Shown piece after piece: positions 8,074-17,551 of a DNA stretch of 64,000 bases (position 1 is the first letter of the stretch; every line of letters begins with the position of its first letter). Under the pieces are notes generated by a model. That model searched no databases and had not been told where the DNA came from. It worked only from the letters and a program-made list of their open reading frames with translations. The position numbers and the translations under genes were made by a program. The DNA is from Leptospira_A soteropolitanensis (GTDB lineage: Bacteria; Spirochaetota; Leptospiria; Leptospirales; Leptospiraceae): NCBI RefSeq assembly GCF_026151335.1, contig NZ_JAMQPP010000013.1; one strand, given 5' to 3'.

Positions 8074-10257
8074 ATGGATTCTCAATGGAAACGTTTCTGG
8101 GAAACCGGCCTCCTCCCCTCATTGGAGTTTAGTCTTAGCCTATCGATTGGCTATGTACTCTCTCTGTTTTTTTATGTAGCCGGATCTGAACTTGCCCTCA
8201 TCGATCGCACGGATACCGCCTATCCCGTATTACAAATCTTACTTGTTATTTCATTTTCTGCAGGTTTTATTTACAGGAAATACAAGCAGGCGTTACCTGC
8301 CAGTATCGCCATCACCCTGTTAGTTGCTGCTATCATTCAAATTTTCTGGTTTTTAAAAGCAAATTCTCCAGAGTTTCTTATCGATTACATTTTTTCTTTC
8401 GAATTCGTTTTACTTAGTGGAATTTTATCTGCATTCGCTGTCGGCATTTACGGTGGTTCCTTACGAGATTTCCGTTTTTTAAGTTTTGCACTCGGGGTGA
8501 CTGCATTTACTTTTTATTCTTTGTTCGAACCTAACCAAAACTATTCGATGAAAGTTTTATTAGGTGTTCTTTACATTTTTTTATCTTTATATTTCATTAG
8601 CAGTTTTGTCCAACGGAATCCATATTCCAGTAAGTTCTACAAAATACGTTCCAAGATCGGAAAACACCCGTTATTTGCACCTTTTTATAGATCAGCACTT
8701 TCTTTACTTATCTCTTATTGTATTTTACATATTTATTTTCAACCTGGCCCCAAAATTCCTCTGATTCTTTCCATATCTTTTTCTGTGATCTTCGGTAGAG
8801 TATTGTCTTTACTTGGTGGTTTAAAAAAAGAGACAAAAGCGGTGTTCTTAATAGGAAGAGTTGCTCTTCTTTTTGCTTTTTTCTTTTTTATCTACCAGAC
8901 ATATTGGAGCTCCTTTTTTATCGCTCTCTGTATCATTACTGGTTCCATTGTTGGTTTTTTTAAACCAAACAAAACAGCATACAAAGAATATCTTTACATT
9001 GGATTGGAAACAAGCATCTACCTAGGCCTTTCCTTTTTGTTATACTTTTGGAATTTACCAACTGGGATTCGAACCATTTTAACTTTGTTATTTGTTCCTG
9101 TTTTGATGTATCCTTACTTGATGCAAAAACACATCATTCGAACACCAAGATTATTGATGTTTGCGATCGCAACTCTCATTGTTTTAATTTTCTTTTCCCC
9201 ACCAACTATAAGGACAAATTCTCCATTTTCGAAAAAAGAGATCTTTGACCCTATTCCGTTTGCAATCACCAACATTGCGTTTAACGAAGTGGATTTTATT
9301 TTTTATAAATCAGTTTTACCTTTTAAATCAAACCCCTTTCTACCGAAACGTTCTGAAATCAAAGGCAAAACAGTTGTCTTAGGATTAAGCTCTAATCAAT
9401 CGCAAATCATTTCCTATATTGAAAGATTGAGCCAAGAACAACATCCATTTATGATTCTGACAACGCGCAATAAATCCAATCAGTTTCACCATATCAATGC
9501 ACTTTCTCTTTTAAACAGAAAGTCCTATTGGAATTTCGATATTTATTACCCAAGTTACATGGAATCAAAAATTGAATTCGCATCCACCATTCCATCAGAC
9601 TGGAAACTCAAATATTTTAATGAAAAACTAGACAATTCTTCAACGCCAGAAGTTGTCATCGCTTTAGATTCAGTTTTAAAATATTCTTCCGGTGATTTAC
9701 GTAAAGACGCGATTGAAATCAAACATCTTTATTACGAATCCTTCGCTGAATACGCAAGGTTCTATCATAACATCAAACAAAACAAACTTGCGTTAGATGC
9801 AATCACGATGGCAAGAAAGTTTGAACCTCCCAAACCTGATTTATTGCGTATTGCTTTTAATAGTTTAAAATTCACTACCCCTGAGGCAGAATACATTCCC
9901 ATCCTGGAAGACTTAAGTTCTGATCCAGAATTTCAAGAATTTGCATGGAACTCACTGATACCAATGTTTGAATCTTTGAGAGATTGGAACCGTGCTCTCA
10001 CAACCATGAGCGCATTGGAAAAATTTTATAGATCCCGAAACCGAATCGAACAAGCAAATGAACTAGAGTTAGCTCGCGTTAGACTATTCATCAACCAAGA
10101 GAACTGGAAAGAAGTAGAACCACTCATTGCAGCAAGGATAAGAGAAAATCCAGATTCGGTGATTTGGGAAAGACTAAAGAACGAAGTTATAGAAAAAAAA
10201 GATTCACTTCGTAGGTTGAGCGTTCGACCTGATGTGAGAGAGGCAAGAATTCAATGA
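8074..10257 (+). CDS. large membrane protein with C-terminal TPR-like region
   Basis: About 727 residues. The first roughly 390 contain around twelve hydrophobic segments in an alternating pattern; the remaining half is soluble and ends in helical repeats (for example AEYARFYHNIKQNKLALDAITMARKFEP) that look like TPRs. I do not recognise a named family. ATG 8074 is chosen; a TTG at 8059 is in frame. The stop overlaps the start of the MotA-like gene by four bases (ATGA), which implies coupled translation and perhaps a common complex. No enzyme motif is apparent. Confidence 0.7.
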   Translation: MDSQWKRFWETGLLPSLEFSLSLSIGYVLSLFFYVAGSELALIDRTDTAYPVLQILLVISFSAGFIYRKYKQALPASIAITLLVAAIIQIFWFLKANSPEFLIDYIFSFEFVLLSGILSAFAVGIYGGSLRDFRFLSFALGVTAFTFYSLFEPNQNYSMKVLLGVLYIFLSLYFISSFVQRNPYSSKFYKIRSKIGKHPLFAPFYRSALSLLISYCILHIYFQPGPKIPLILSISFSVIFGRVLSLLGGLKKETKAVFLIGRVALLFAFFFFIYQTYWSSFFIALCIITGSIVGFFKPNKTAYKEYLYIGLETSIYLGLSFLLYFWNLPTGIRTILTLLFVPVLMYPYLMQKHIIRTPRLLMFAIATLIVLIFFSPPTIRTNSPFSKKEIFDPIPFAITNIAFNEVDFIFYKSVLPFKSNPFLPKRSEIKGKTVVLGLSSNQSQIISYIERLSQEQHPFMILTTRNKSNQFHHINALSLLNRKSYWNFDIYYPSYMESKIEFASTIPSDWKLKYFNEKLDNSSTPEVVIALDSVLKYSSGDLRKDAIEIKHLYYESFAEYARFYHNIKQNKLALDAITMARKFEPPKPDLLRIAFNSLKFTTPEAEYIPILEDLSSDPEFQEFAWNSLIPMFESLRDWNRALTTMSALEKFYRSRNRIEQANELELARVRLFINQENWKEVEPLIAARIRENPDSVIWERLKNEVIEKKDSLRRLSVRPDVREARIQ

Positions 10258-10994
10258 TCCATTCAACACTACTCGGAATCCTCGCGGCTGTATTATCAGT
10301 ATTTGTCGCAATTTTAATTGAAGGCGCATCTTTAAGATCTTTTTTCCACCTCCCTGCAATGCTCTTGATCGTAGGTGGAACGTTAGGTGCCACCTTTGCA
10401 TCTTATTCCATTTCCCAAGTAACGAAAGCAGTTAGAGACACAAGATTCGCACTTACACGAAAAAAAGAAAGAGATCTCAAACTTGTATTTTTTCGTTTTT
10501 GGGAAAAAGCTAGAAAAGATGGACTATTATCTTTAGAAGATGAAGCCAAAAAGCTAGATAACCCGTTTTTACAAAAAGGAATACAATTGATTGTGGATGG
10601 ATCAGATCCGAGGACTATCGAGGAAATTTTATGGGAAGCACACGAAGAAGAAGAAAAGAACGATCTAAAATCTGCAAAAGTTTTTGAAACGGCAGCAGGT
10701 TTTTCACCTACTGTGGGAATCATTGGAACAGTTCTCGGGCTTGTCACTGTTCTTGAAAATTTAGACGGTGGAACAAAAGTTCTGGGCCAAGGAATTGCGA
10801 CAGCCTTTATTGCCACTTTTTATGGGATCTCGTTTGCAAACTTAATCTTACTCCCTATTTCAAACCAACTCAAAGTTGTCGCCAAACGAGAGAGCAACGA
10901 AAGACAGGCAATTATGAGAGGAATTCTATCTTTACAATCTGGTGAAAATCGTAGGATCCTCGCAGAACGAATAGATCCCTTCGTGAAATATTAA
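10254..10994 (+). CDS. MotA/ExbB-type proton channel protein
   Basis: A 246-residue protein with the four-helix pattern of flagellar MotA: two helices at the N-terminus (AAVLSVFVAILIEGAS and MLLIVGGTLGATFASY), a charged cytoplasmic loop, then FSPTVGIIGTVLGLVTVL and ATFYGISFANLILLPIS. The proline in SPTVG is the conserved channel proline. MotA works with MotB as the stator that drives flagellar rotation with proton or sodium flow. No motB follows; the next gene is on the other strand. It may be a second stator set or serve the upstream TPR membrane protein. Confidence 0.8.
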   Translation: MIHSTLLGILAAVLSVFVAILIEGASLRSFFHLPAMLLIVGGTLGATFASYSISQVTKAVRDTRFALTRKKERDLKLVFFRFWEKARKDGLLSLEDEAKKLDNPFLQKGIQLIVDGSDPRTIEEILWEAHEEEEKNDLKSAKVFETAAGFSPTVGIIGTVLGLVTVLENLDGGTKVLGQGIATAFIATFYGISFANLILLPISNQLKVVAKRESNERQAIMRGILSLQSGENRRILAERIDPFVKY

Positions 10995-11986
10995 TTATTA
11001 ATAACTGATTCAGGTTTGATGCAGAATAGCTGATGGATTTTTTCATCACGAAAGTCTGCTGGAATCGATTCTTTAGAACGATTGACACAAAGGTAACCTC
11101 GTTCGCCCCACTCCTCGTCCGCAACTTCCATTTTGAATTTTCTAAAATTGGTAGAAAACCAAATCTCTCCATTGTCAGTAAGAAATTTTGTCAAAAGTAA
11201 AAGAAGAAGATTTCTATGTTTTGTTTGCACATCCCATTCTTCTCGCATTTTTTTACTATTGGAAAAGGTTGGAGGATCTAAGAAAATTAAATCATAACGC
11301 TCTCTATTTGGATTTTTGGTTTCTTCTTCGATCCATTGCAAAATATCAGCATTGACTATTTGATGATTTGTTGACTTAAAACCATTGTGTTCGAGATTTT
11401 TAAAAGCCCATTCGCAATAAGTTTTGGATAAATCCACACTTTTTGTTTTTTTAGCACCACCTGACGCTGCATAAACGGAAAATGCACCTGTATAAGAAAA
11501 TAAATTCAATACTGATTTATCTTTTGAGGCTTTTCTTAACCAATCTCTAGTGATGCGGTGGTCCAAGAAAAGTCCTGTATCCAAGTAATCAGATAAATTA
11601 ATACGAAATTCTAAATTAGATTCCTTTACCCATTCGAAGTTTCCTTCGATCGAAAGTTTATCGTATTGGTCTGACCCTTTTTGTTTTTTACGTCGCTTCA
11701 GAAATAATTGTTCTTCGGAAATCTGAAAAACTTCTCTGACAATAGATGCAATACGATCAAAACGTTCATCATGACCTTCTTCTAGTTGAAAGCGGACAGA
11801 GCTTTTATCGTATAACACAAACCCATTCGGATACCGATCTAATATACAAGAAACTTGGGGAATGTCTTCCGAATAAACACGGTAACACGTAATTGATTCT
11901 CTTTTTGCCCACTTTTCGCGCTCCTTCTTTAATTTGCGAAGGCGGTTTTCAAACATGGTGAGGGCACCCAATCCCCGTTCGGTCAT
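10991..11986 (-). CDS. class I SAM-dependent rRNA methyltransferase (RlmK/RlmI-like)
   Basis: A 331-residue methyltransferase. The SAM-binding motif I is NLFSYTGAFSVYAA near residue 163 and the catalytic-loop motif is DPPTFSNSK near residue 239, both typical of the RlmI/RlmK family that modifies 23S rRNA. The N-terminal half has the RlmI/K central fold (VLYDKSSVRF) but no clear PUA domain. Start ATG 11986 is preceded by AAGGA at good distance. The stop overlaps the stop of the convergent MotA-like gene. Target base is not deducible from sequence alone. Confidence 0.8.
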   Translation of the reverse strand: MTERGLGALTMFENRLRKLKKEREKWAKRESITCYRVYSEDIPQVSCILDRYPNGFVLYDKSSVRFQLEEGHDERFDRIASIVREVFQISEEQLFLKRRKKQKGSDQYDKLSIEGNFEWVKESNLEFRINLSDYLDTGLFLDHRITRDWLRKASKDKSVLNLFSYTGAFSVYAASGGAKKTKSVDLSKTYCEWAFKNLEHNGFKSTNHQIVNADILQWIEEETKNPNRERYDLIFLDPPTFSNSKKMREEWDVQTKHRNLLLLLLTKFLTDNGEIWFSTNFRKFKMEVADEEWGERGYLCVNRSKESIPADFRDEKIHQLFCIKPESVINN

Positions 11987-12021
11987 ACAATTCCTTTTTT
12001 AGGGAAGGTTGGGATTTTAAG

Positions 12022-12075
12022 GTAGATGTCCCCGCCCTATCTGGACTGGGTGGGGTTATCCACCCGCCACCCAAT
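12022..12075 (-). repeat. dispersed intergenic repeat, copy A
   Basis: On the minus strand this begins with ATTGGGTGGCGGGTGG and continues through ACCCC-CCCA, a CAG, then GGGCGGGGACATCTAC. The same 16 bases and a related continuation recur on the plus strand at 48594-48644. G-runs and C-runs within it can pair. It lies between divergent genes. Confidence 0.6.
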
Positions 12076-12195
12076 AAGCTCCGTTTACCACCGAGCCGGA
12101 AAAAAGTCCTTCATAAATCAAAATCCAAAAGTTTTTTTTATGATCAGTTCAGGTTTTTGATTGGTGAAGATTGAGTTCGCAAAAAGACTGTTGGC

Positions 12196-12609
12196 ATGTC
12201 GACAAAAGATACAACCTTCATTTACTGCGACGGTAGTTCCCGCGGAAATCCAGGCCCTGCTGCCATCGGAGTTTCGTTTCAAGACAATGATGGAGTCGAA
12301 TTTTTTTTCCTATCTGAAAAAATTGGAAATGCTACAAACAATGTGGCAGAATGGCAGGCTCTGTATCGGGGTATGGAAGAGGCGATCAAACAGAACTTAC
12401 AAAAGATTAGATTCCGGTTAGATTCGGAACTTGTCGTTAAACAAATGAAAGGTGAATATAAAGTAAAAAACAAAGATCTACTTGTTTTTAAAAATAAATG
12501 CGATTCCTTAAAAACATCATTTCAAAATTTTGAAATTCAATACATCCCACGCGAACAAAATACAAGAGCTGACCAATTAGCCAACTTGGCACAGGATGCT
12601 AAAATTTGA
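12196..12609 (+). CDS. ribonuclease H-like protein (RNase HI family)
   Basis: A 137-residue RNase HI fold. The four acidic active-site residues are all visible: D12 (YCDGSSRGNPGPA), E52 (TNNVAEWQAL), D76 (RLDSELVVKQM) and D126 (NTRADQLAN). It lacks the basic protrusion of E. coli RNase HI, as do the archaeal/plant-like members that cleave RNA in RNA-DNA hybrids. The gene opens an operon with a lipoprotein, a Fur-type regulator and CCA transferase. The ATG at 12196 is the first codon before the core strand. Confidence 0.85.
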   Translation: MSTKDTTFIYCDGSSRGNPGPAAIGVSFQDNDGVEFFFLSEKIGNATNNVAEWQALYRGMEEAIKQNLQKIRFRLDSELVVKQMKGEYKVKNKDLLVFKNKCDSLKTSFQNFEIQYIPREQNTRADQLANLAQDAKI

Positions 12610-12623
12610 TTTTTCGAATTTGG

Positions 12624-12971
12624 ATGAAGGTTGTTTTAATCCTTTCGGTTGCGATATCTTTAACTCAGTGTAAAAAATCCGCCACTCGCCAATTAGATGA
12701 ATTATTGGAATCACGGTCTCCTTTCTTAGCTGCGACTTTCTGCGAAAAAAACAAAACCCAACTGGTAGATCGTAATGACGATTGTGATCGAGTCACTAGA
12801 GCCGCCAAAGAAGAAATAGATATCATTCTCAATCGTAAACTGGATTTGGGAATAGCCCCTGTCATTGTAGAAAAAACAAAGGGGAAGGAAATTGAGGAAT
12901 TCTTACAAACGCATACTCGAATGGGAATTCGGTATTGGGAAATCTGGAAAGCAAACGTGATTTTAGAATAG
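12624..12971 (+). CDS. small lipoprotein of unknown function
   Basis: About 115 residues. Signal peptide MKVVLILSVAISLTQC with the lipidated cysteine at residue 16, followed by lysines, which fits a spirochaetal lipoprotein. The mature part is helical and holds two more cysteines (TFCEKN and DDCDR) that could form a disulfide. A TTG at 12606 would add six residues, but ATG 12624 gives the proper signal peptide. It sits 14 bases after the RNase H gene. No family recognised. Confidence 0.7.
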   Translation: MKVVLILSVAISLTQCKKSATRQLDELLESRSPFLAATFCEKNKTQLVDRNDDCDRVTRAAKEEIDIILNRKLDLGIAPVIVEKTKGKEIEEFLQTHTRMGIRYWEIWKANVILE

Positions 12972-13003
12972 ACAATCTTCCCCCATCACAGGATAAACAA
13001 ATC

Positions 13004-13426
13004 ATGGCAGGAGATCCTTCACAAATACTTAAAAAAATCGGACTGAAAGTTACGAAAAATCGTGAACAAGTTTTGTCCATTCTTCAAGGATCTCCTAGAC
13101 CCCTCAACCACCAGGAAATCATGGAAAAACTTCCCAAAGAAGAATCTTGGGATCGAGTTACCATCTACAGAGCCCTATCTGATTTGGAAGAAAAAAACCT
13201 TCTGAATTCTTTACATTCAACAGATAGAGTCACCTACTTTGAGTTAAAGTCCGATGGGAATCATGTAGTCTCAGCAGCACATGGACATTTAATTTGCAAC
13301 GTTTGTGGCAAAATTGAATGTATTGATGATCCTTGGAATGGAATTCCATCCGCCAAACACTTGAAAGGTTTTTCCACAGAATCTGTCGAAATTGTGTTCA
13401 GAGGCAAATGTCGAAATTGCCAATAG
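13004..13426 (+). CDS. Fur-family metal/peroxide-responsive repressor
   Basis: A 140-residue regulator with the N-terminal winged helix (LKVTKNREQVLSIL, then WDRVTIYRALSDLEEKNLL as the recognition region) and a C-terminal dimerisation domain with HGHLICNVCGK and a final CRNC. Those two C-x-x-C pairs form the structural zinc site of Fur, PerR and Zur proteins. Which effector it senses cannot be told from the residues read here. An earlier ATG at 12935 overlaps the lipoprotein gene; ATG 13004 starts next to the first helix. The stop overlaps the next gene by 19 bases. Confidence 0.85.
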   Translation: MAGDPSQILKKIGLKVTKNREQVLSILQGSPRPLNHQEIMEKLPKEESWDRVTIYRALSDLEEKNLLNSLHSTDRVTYFELKSDGNHVVSAAHGHLICNVCGKIECIDDPWNGIPSAKHLKGFSTESVEIVFRGKCRNCQ

Positions 13427-14703
13427 ATTTACGTTCACTGATTCCTACTAAATATTTAAATCACCTAGAACAAATTGATTCTGCTCTGAAAGGAGAAGGG
13501 TTCGAATGTTACCTTGTCGGAGGTTCCGTTCGCGATCTCGTCATGGGCAAAACCCCGAAAGAATATGATTTAACCACTAACGCCGAACCTAAACAGGTCA
13601 AACGTTTATTTAGAACAGTTATAGACACTGGAATAGAGCATGGTACTGTAACAGTTGTTTTGGATAGGATCAATTACGAAATCACAACATATCGAATTGA
13701 CAAAGATTATACTGACGGTAGGCGGCCTGATCATGTAGAATTTGGTACAACATTGTCTGAAGATCTAAAGCGTAGAGATTTTACAATGAATGCTTTGGCA
13801 TTTGATATATCGACAGGTCTTCTAGTAGATGAACATTTTGGACAAAAAGATATCCAAGAAAGGACAATTCGTACCATTGGAAATCCGATCCAACGTTTTT
13901 CGGAAGATGGTTTGCGTCCCATTCGAGCCTTAAGGTTTGCGAGTACTTTAGATTTTGTGATCGAACCAGAAACAAAAAAAGCAATTCACGAAACAAAACA
14001 AATCACAAAAAAAATTTCATTAGAGCGGTTTCAGGATGAAGTACTCAAATCTTTTTTAGGTCCTTATCCATCTCGTATGATTCAATTATTAGTCGAGGAA
14101 AATATCTTTCAAATTTTTCTACCTAACTTACCAAAGTTACTTTCGATAAAAAATCATGTTTTGGAAAGATTAGATAAAACTTCAAAAGATCTAATCGGTT
14201 TACAGTTGGCATTGGCTTTTTTTGCCATCTTGGATGATATCTCCATAAAGGAGGTAGAATCAATCCTTCGGACTTTAAAATTTTCTGGTCAAAATATAAA
14301 AGACTGCTTACTTTTTTTCGATTTCTTAACCAAGTGGGAAAAAATGGAAAGTGAGGCAAAAGAAAACGAGTTTATTTTAAAAAAAGAATACCTTGCGCCC
14401 GTTAAACGACATTTCCAAACACGTCTTCCTATCGACAAAGAATTGATTCTAAAACTAGAACCAATTTTTGGCAAAACCACATTACAAATATTAAGAATTT
14501 GGGAAGAGAAACCTCCTCTTCTCCTTACAGATATGAAATTGAATGGCAACCATTTAGCAGAAAGCTACCCAGAACTGGCAAAAACCAAGTACGGTATCCT
14601 TTTAAACCAACTCCTAGAACTTGTCCTACGCTCGCCTAAAGAAAATGAATATTCAAGACTTTTGCAACACTCTGCTCATTTTATAAGCAACCTGATAAAA
14701 TAA
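13408..14703 (+). CDS. cca: CCA tRNA nucleotidyltransferase / poly(A) polymerase family
   Basis: A class II nucleotidyltransferase of 431 residues that adds CCA to tRNA 3' ends (or, in relatives, poly(A)). The catalytic motif GGSVRDLVMGKTPKEYDLTT holds the G-S/G-G and D-x-D-type pattern, RRDFTMNALAFD follows, and the neck region with GLRPIRALRFAS binds the tRNA acceptor end. The start used is the ATG inside the end of the Fur-family gene; longer frames upstream are artefacts of that overlap. Whether it is a CCA-adding enzyme or a poly(A) polymerase cannot be settled by eye, but a bacterium needs at least one. Confidence 0.85.
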   Translation: MSKLPIDLRSLIPTKYLNHLEQIDSALKGEGFECYLVGGSVRDLVMGKTPKEYDLTTNAEPKQVKRLFRTVIDTGIEHGTVTVVLDRINYEITTYRIDKDYTDGRRPDHVEFGTTLSEDLKRRDFTMNALAFDISTGLLVDEHFGQKDIQERTIRTIGNPIQRFSEDGLRPIRALRFASTLDFVIEPETKKAIHETKQITKKISLERFQDEVLKSFLGPYPSRMIQLLVEENIFQIFLPNLPKLLSIKNHVLERLDKTSKDLIGLQLALAFFAILDDISIKEVESILRTLKFSGQNIKDCLLFFDFLTKWEKMESEAKENEFILKKEYLAPVKRHFQTRLPIDKELILKLEPIFGKTTLQILRIWEEKPPLLLTDMKLNGNHLAESYPELAKTKYGILLNQLLELVLRSPKENEYSRLLQHSAHFISNLIK

Positions 14704-14846
14704 TTTTAAAATTATAAAAATTTTGAAGATCATTTTGTTCTTTAATTAATCAAAAACTTATTTTTTTTCGCTGATATCCCATTCAAATACTCTGTTTCTC
14801 TTTTTTTCTTTCTTAGACTCAGGACAACCTCGCCAACCTGGTACAC

Positions 14847-14863
14847 AACTTGCACAACAAGTT
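14847..14863 (+). promoter_or_regulatory. inverted repeat in porin leader
   Basis: AACTTG-CACAA-CAAGTT, a six-base inverted repeat just upstream of the AGGAG ribosome-binding site (about 14869) of the porin gene. It may be an operator or a small leader hairpin. Confidence 0.35.
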
Positions 14864-14882
14864 CACATAGGAGAAATGGCAA

Positions 14883-16397
14883 ATGAGAAATAAATACACT
14901 CTGTTGGCGACGATCGTTGCTACCTTATTTTCCCAGGCTTCCCTTTTTGCTCAGGATAAAAAGGAAAAGGATAAGTCTTGGTATGAGTTGGTAAATTTTT
15001 CCGGATATGTGGACGTATATTATAACTATACTACAAATAACCGGCAAGGGGCTACCCAAGATACAGCGGGAACTTTCCACACTTACAACAAGCAGTTTGC
15101 TGTGAACGCAGTAAAACTCGCTATGGAAAAGTTAGCTGAAAAGGAAAGTCCTTGGGGATTCCGAATTGATTTGCAAAACGGACAAAACAACATGTATCAA
15201 GAACGTCCGTACCAAACAACGAACTCTCTTCATAACATGCAGTTGTTACAACAAGCTTATGTTTCAGCATACTTCCCTGTATTCAAAGGGTTGACAGTTG
15301 ACGTAGGTAAAATGGCAACACATATTGGTTTAGAACTACTTGACTCAAAGGATAACATCGCTTACACGATTGGTTATGTGTTCTTTAACACAATCCCATT
15401 TATCCATACAGGTGCGAGAGCAAACCTCCAAATCAACGATAGACTATCCACTGGTCTTTATCTCTACAATAGTGCCCAAGGAACTGGCTACACAGGAAAC
15501 GGCCAACAATTTGGTTACAACGGATTATCACCTTACGGTGATGCTGCGGGTGGATCTAGTTTAACTAACACTTCACAACATGCTTATGCTGACGGTCCAA
15601 ACCCTACAAGAGCGATTGGAACTCAAGTGAAGTATGATGTAGTACCTGATAAGTTTCAAGTTGTATGGAACACATTGCAAGCTAACGATAACATCAAAGG
15701 CAGACAAAACAATGCTCTATACTACCTAGAACAATCTACAGGATCATCCTTTCCGAAACAATCATCGTTCCACACTGACCACTGGATGATCCAAAACTTA
15801 ATTTTGATCTTCAAACCAACTGATAAATTGACAACAATCTTTGACTATACTTATGGTGAAAGAAGTGGTCAAACCAACACAGCGGCGTATGGATACGAAG
15901 CAGGTGGGGTCACAAAAACAAAATTAGATACAGCAATGCCAGGACTTGTTCCTGATTTAGACCCTGGTTTAGTTGCTGCTGGTTTAACAAAAGACACAAA
16001 CCTAAGTCGTGAAAACAAAATTAAGAGAATTTACCAAACTTACCAATTGCAAGCTAAGTATCAATTTACGAACTTCTTTGCACTCGGTTTCCGTTTTGAG
16101 TATCTTGATGACAAACGTTATGGTGGATCACTCGTAGTTAACCCTCCTCTATTTGCTGTAACACCAGCAGACAGATATGACCTTAAATTCCAAGATTCCA
16201 TTGGAACAAGAGCCGTTAGTAACTACGGACAAATCAAAACTCTTACCTTCACACCTACTTTTGACCTAACGGAAAACCTCCAAGTGAAAGTAGATTTAAG
16301 AAGAGATTGGGGTCCTGGTCAACAATTCGTAGACACTTCCGGAAGACCGGCTTCTTACCAAAACGGTATCATTGTCGGTATGGTAGCTAAATTCTAA
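14883..16397 (+). CDS. outer-membrane beta-barrel porin (BBP2/OmpL-like)
   Basis: A 504-residue protein with a signal peptide cleaved after about FAQ (residue 24). The mature part starts SWYELVNFSGYVDVYYNY and continues with alternating aromatic and polar strands; it resembles the putative beta-barrel porin-2 family (bbp2). The C-terminus ends NGIIVGMVAKF, with a terminal phenylalanine suitable for BAM-driven insertion. It is likely a general outer-membrane porin. A lipoprotein gene follows seven bases later with its own AAGGAG site, so the two are probably co-transcribed. Confidence 0.85.
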   Translation: MRNKYTLLATIVATLFSQASLFAQDKKEKDKSWYELVNFSGYVDVYYNYTTNNRQGATQDTAGTFHTYNKQFAVNAVKLAMEKLAEKESPWGFRIDLQNGQNNMYQERPYQTTNSLHNMQLLQQAYVSAYFPVFKGLTVDVGKMATHIGLELLDSKDNIAYTIGYVFFNTIPFIHTGARANLQINDRLSTGLYLYNSAQGTGYTGNGQQFGYNGLSPYGDAAGGSSLTNTSQHAYADGPNPTRAIGTQVKYDVVPDKFQVVWNTLQANDNIKGRQNNALYYLEQSTGSSFPKQSSFHTDHWMIQNLILIFKPTDKLTTIFDYTYGERSGQTNTAAYGYEAGGVTKTKLDTAMPGLVPDLDPGLVAAGLTKDTNLSRENKIKRIYQTYQLQAKYQFTNFFALGFRFEYLDDKRYGGSLVVNPPLFAVTPADRYDLKFQDSIGTRAVSNYGQIKTLTFTPTFDLTENLQVKVDLRRDWGPGQQFVDTSGRPASYQNGIIVGMVAKF

Positions 16398-16404
16398 GGA
16401 GAAT

Positions 16405-16872
16405 ATGATGAAAATGAACAACAAATCCTTTAAATCTGGTTTAGTAGGAATCTCTTTGGCTCTCCTGATGACAGCAAACTTTGTTAGTTGCTCAGATTCT
16501 GGTTCCAAAAAAGAAGATAACCCAACGGCTCTACTTTACTTAGTAAACAACTCAGTGGTCGACTCAGAGGTTACAGCAAATTGTGTTGCTGCTTATACTG
16601 CAGCTAACTCATGTGTAGGTGGAAAAGAATACTTTAATGCTGGCATAGGTTGCTCCTCTAAAAAGTTAGATGGAAGAACAACTGACGAATTGAAAGCATT
16701 AAAAGAGTGCGTTCTTTCTAAAGTAAATGACCCTATTCAACCATGTAATTTACCACAATTCACTTATGGCCTTGCGCAACAAGCCCTTGCTGGTGCTTTT
16801 TCCGCTTGTAACAAGTCTTATACTACTGCTGCTGGATTAACAGTAGACTTAAAAGACTACTTAGTATACTAG
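16405..16872 (+). CDS. lipoprotein of unknown function, downstream of porin
   Basis: A 155-residue lipoprotein: basic N-terminus, hydrophobic core and lipobox FVSC followed by SDSGSKK, a Leptospira-like acidic/serine tether. The mature part carries about six more cysteines (NCVAAY, SCVGG, GCSSK, ECVLS, PCNLP, ACNKS), suggesting disulfides. No family recognised. Coupling to the porin gene suggests an outer-membrane partner. A clear hairpin terminator follows. Confidence 0.75.
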   Translation: MMKMNNKSFKSGLVGISLALLMTANFVSCSDSGSKKEDNPTALLYLVNNSVVDSEVTANCVAAYTAANSCVGGKEYFNAGIGCSSKKLDGRTTDELKALKECVLSKVNDPIQPCNLPQFTYGLAQQALAGAFSACNKSYTTAAGLTVDLKDYLVY

Positions 16873-16884
16873 CAAACACTCAAG

Positions 16885-16915
16885 GTCAGGAGAGAATATC
16901 TCCTGACTAATTTTC
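16885..16915 (+). terminator. hairpin terminator after porin/lipoprotein operon
   Basis: GTCAGGAGA-GAATA-TCTCCTGAC, a perfect nine-base stem with a five-base loop, followed by TAATTTTCTTT. It lies 13 bases after the lipoprotein stop. A convergent gene on the minus strand ends at 16993. Confidence 0.8.
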
Positions 16916-16992
16916 TTTCCCTCAATCCTAATCATTTTCCCAGTAAAATCTCGGAAATTACCAAAATGCCCAAAAGAAAAAACTAACAAATG

Positions 16993-17439
16993 CTAAGGTT
17001 TTTTGTAATCAACTTTCTCAACGAAAGAACGTCGAAAGATTACCGTAATTTCTTTATCAGGAAGAGATTCGCTGTCATACTTACTGATAGGACGTTTATA
17101 AATCCAATATTCACGATCACCGCCACGTTTAATCTCATCAGGATCTCCAATGTATCCCCTAACAAAATTTCCATTTTTCCCAGGCAAAGTATCTTTAATC
17201 TCTTTTCGAAGTTTCATTCCAGCTAACTGCTCCACTGTTAACTGTGCCAAAGCTGCTTCACGTTGTTCTTCTTCGGATTGGATCTCTTTTGCCGAGGTCG
17301 ACATAAATTCCCGACATTTAATTTCATCTTTAAATGTTTTCATACAATTTTCAAAAAGACTCTCTTGGTTTTTTACTTCCAACGTACGAGCACAGGATAT
17401 ACCGGTTAACAAACATACAAGTATCAGGGATTTTCTCAT
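16993..17439 (-). CDS. small lipoprotein of unknown function
   Basis: About 148 residues from ATG 17439 (a longer frame to 17460 is less likely). Signal peptide MRKSLILVCLLTGISC with the lipid cysteine at residue 16. The mature part has a charged, coiled-coil-like helix (SEEEQREAALAQLTVEQLAGMK) and a C-terminal segment (DPDEIKRGGDREYWIYKR...KEITVIFRR) that looks like a small beta domain. Resembles SmpA/BamE-type lipoproteins only in general form. Function unknown. Confidence 0.7.
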   Translation of the reverse strand: MRKSLILVCLLTGISCARTLEVKNQESLFENCMKTFKDEIKCREFMSTSAKEIQSEEEQREAALAQLTVEQLAGMKLRKEIKDTLPGKNGNFVRGYIGDPDEIKRGGDREYWIYKRPISKYDSESLPDKEITVIFRRSFVEKVDYKKP

Positions 17440-17551
17440 AAACATACCGTTCTTACCCAATAAAATTAAATGATTGATTTATTGAAAATCAAATAACGTT
17501 AGAAAGTATGTAGGTTTTTATTTCGTCGATTACAGGAAGATACCAAGTCTT

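Noticed and set aside
10403..10816. 137-codon minus-strand frame opposite the MotA-like gene
   Set aside because: Serine-rich, low-complexity shadow of a well supported gene; no ribosome-binding site.
17150..17473. 107-codon plus-strand frame opposite the small lipoprotein gene
   Set aside because: No start site signal and the minus-strand frame has a proper lipoprotein signal.
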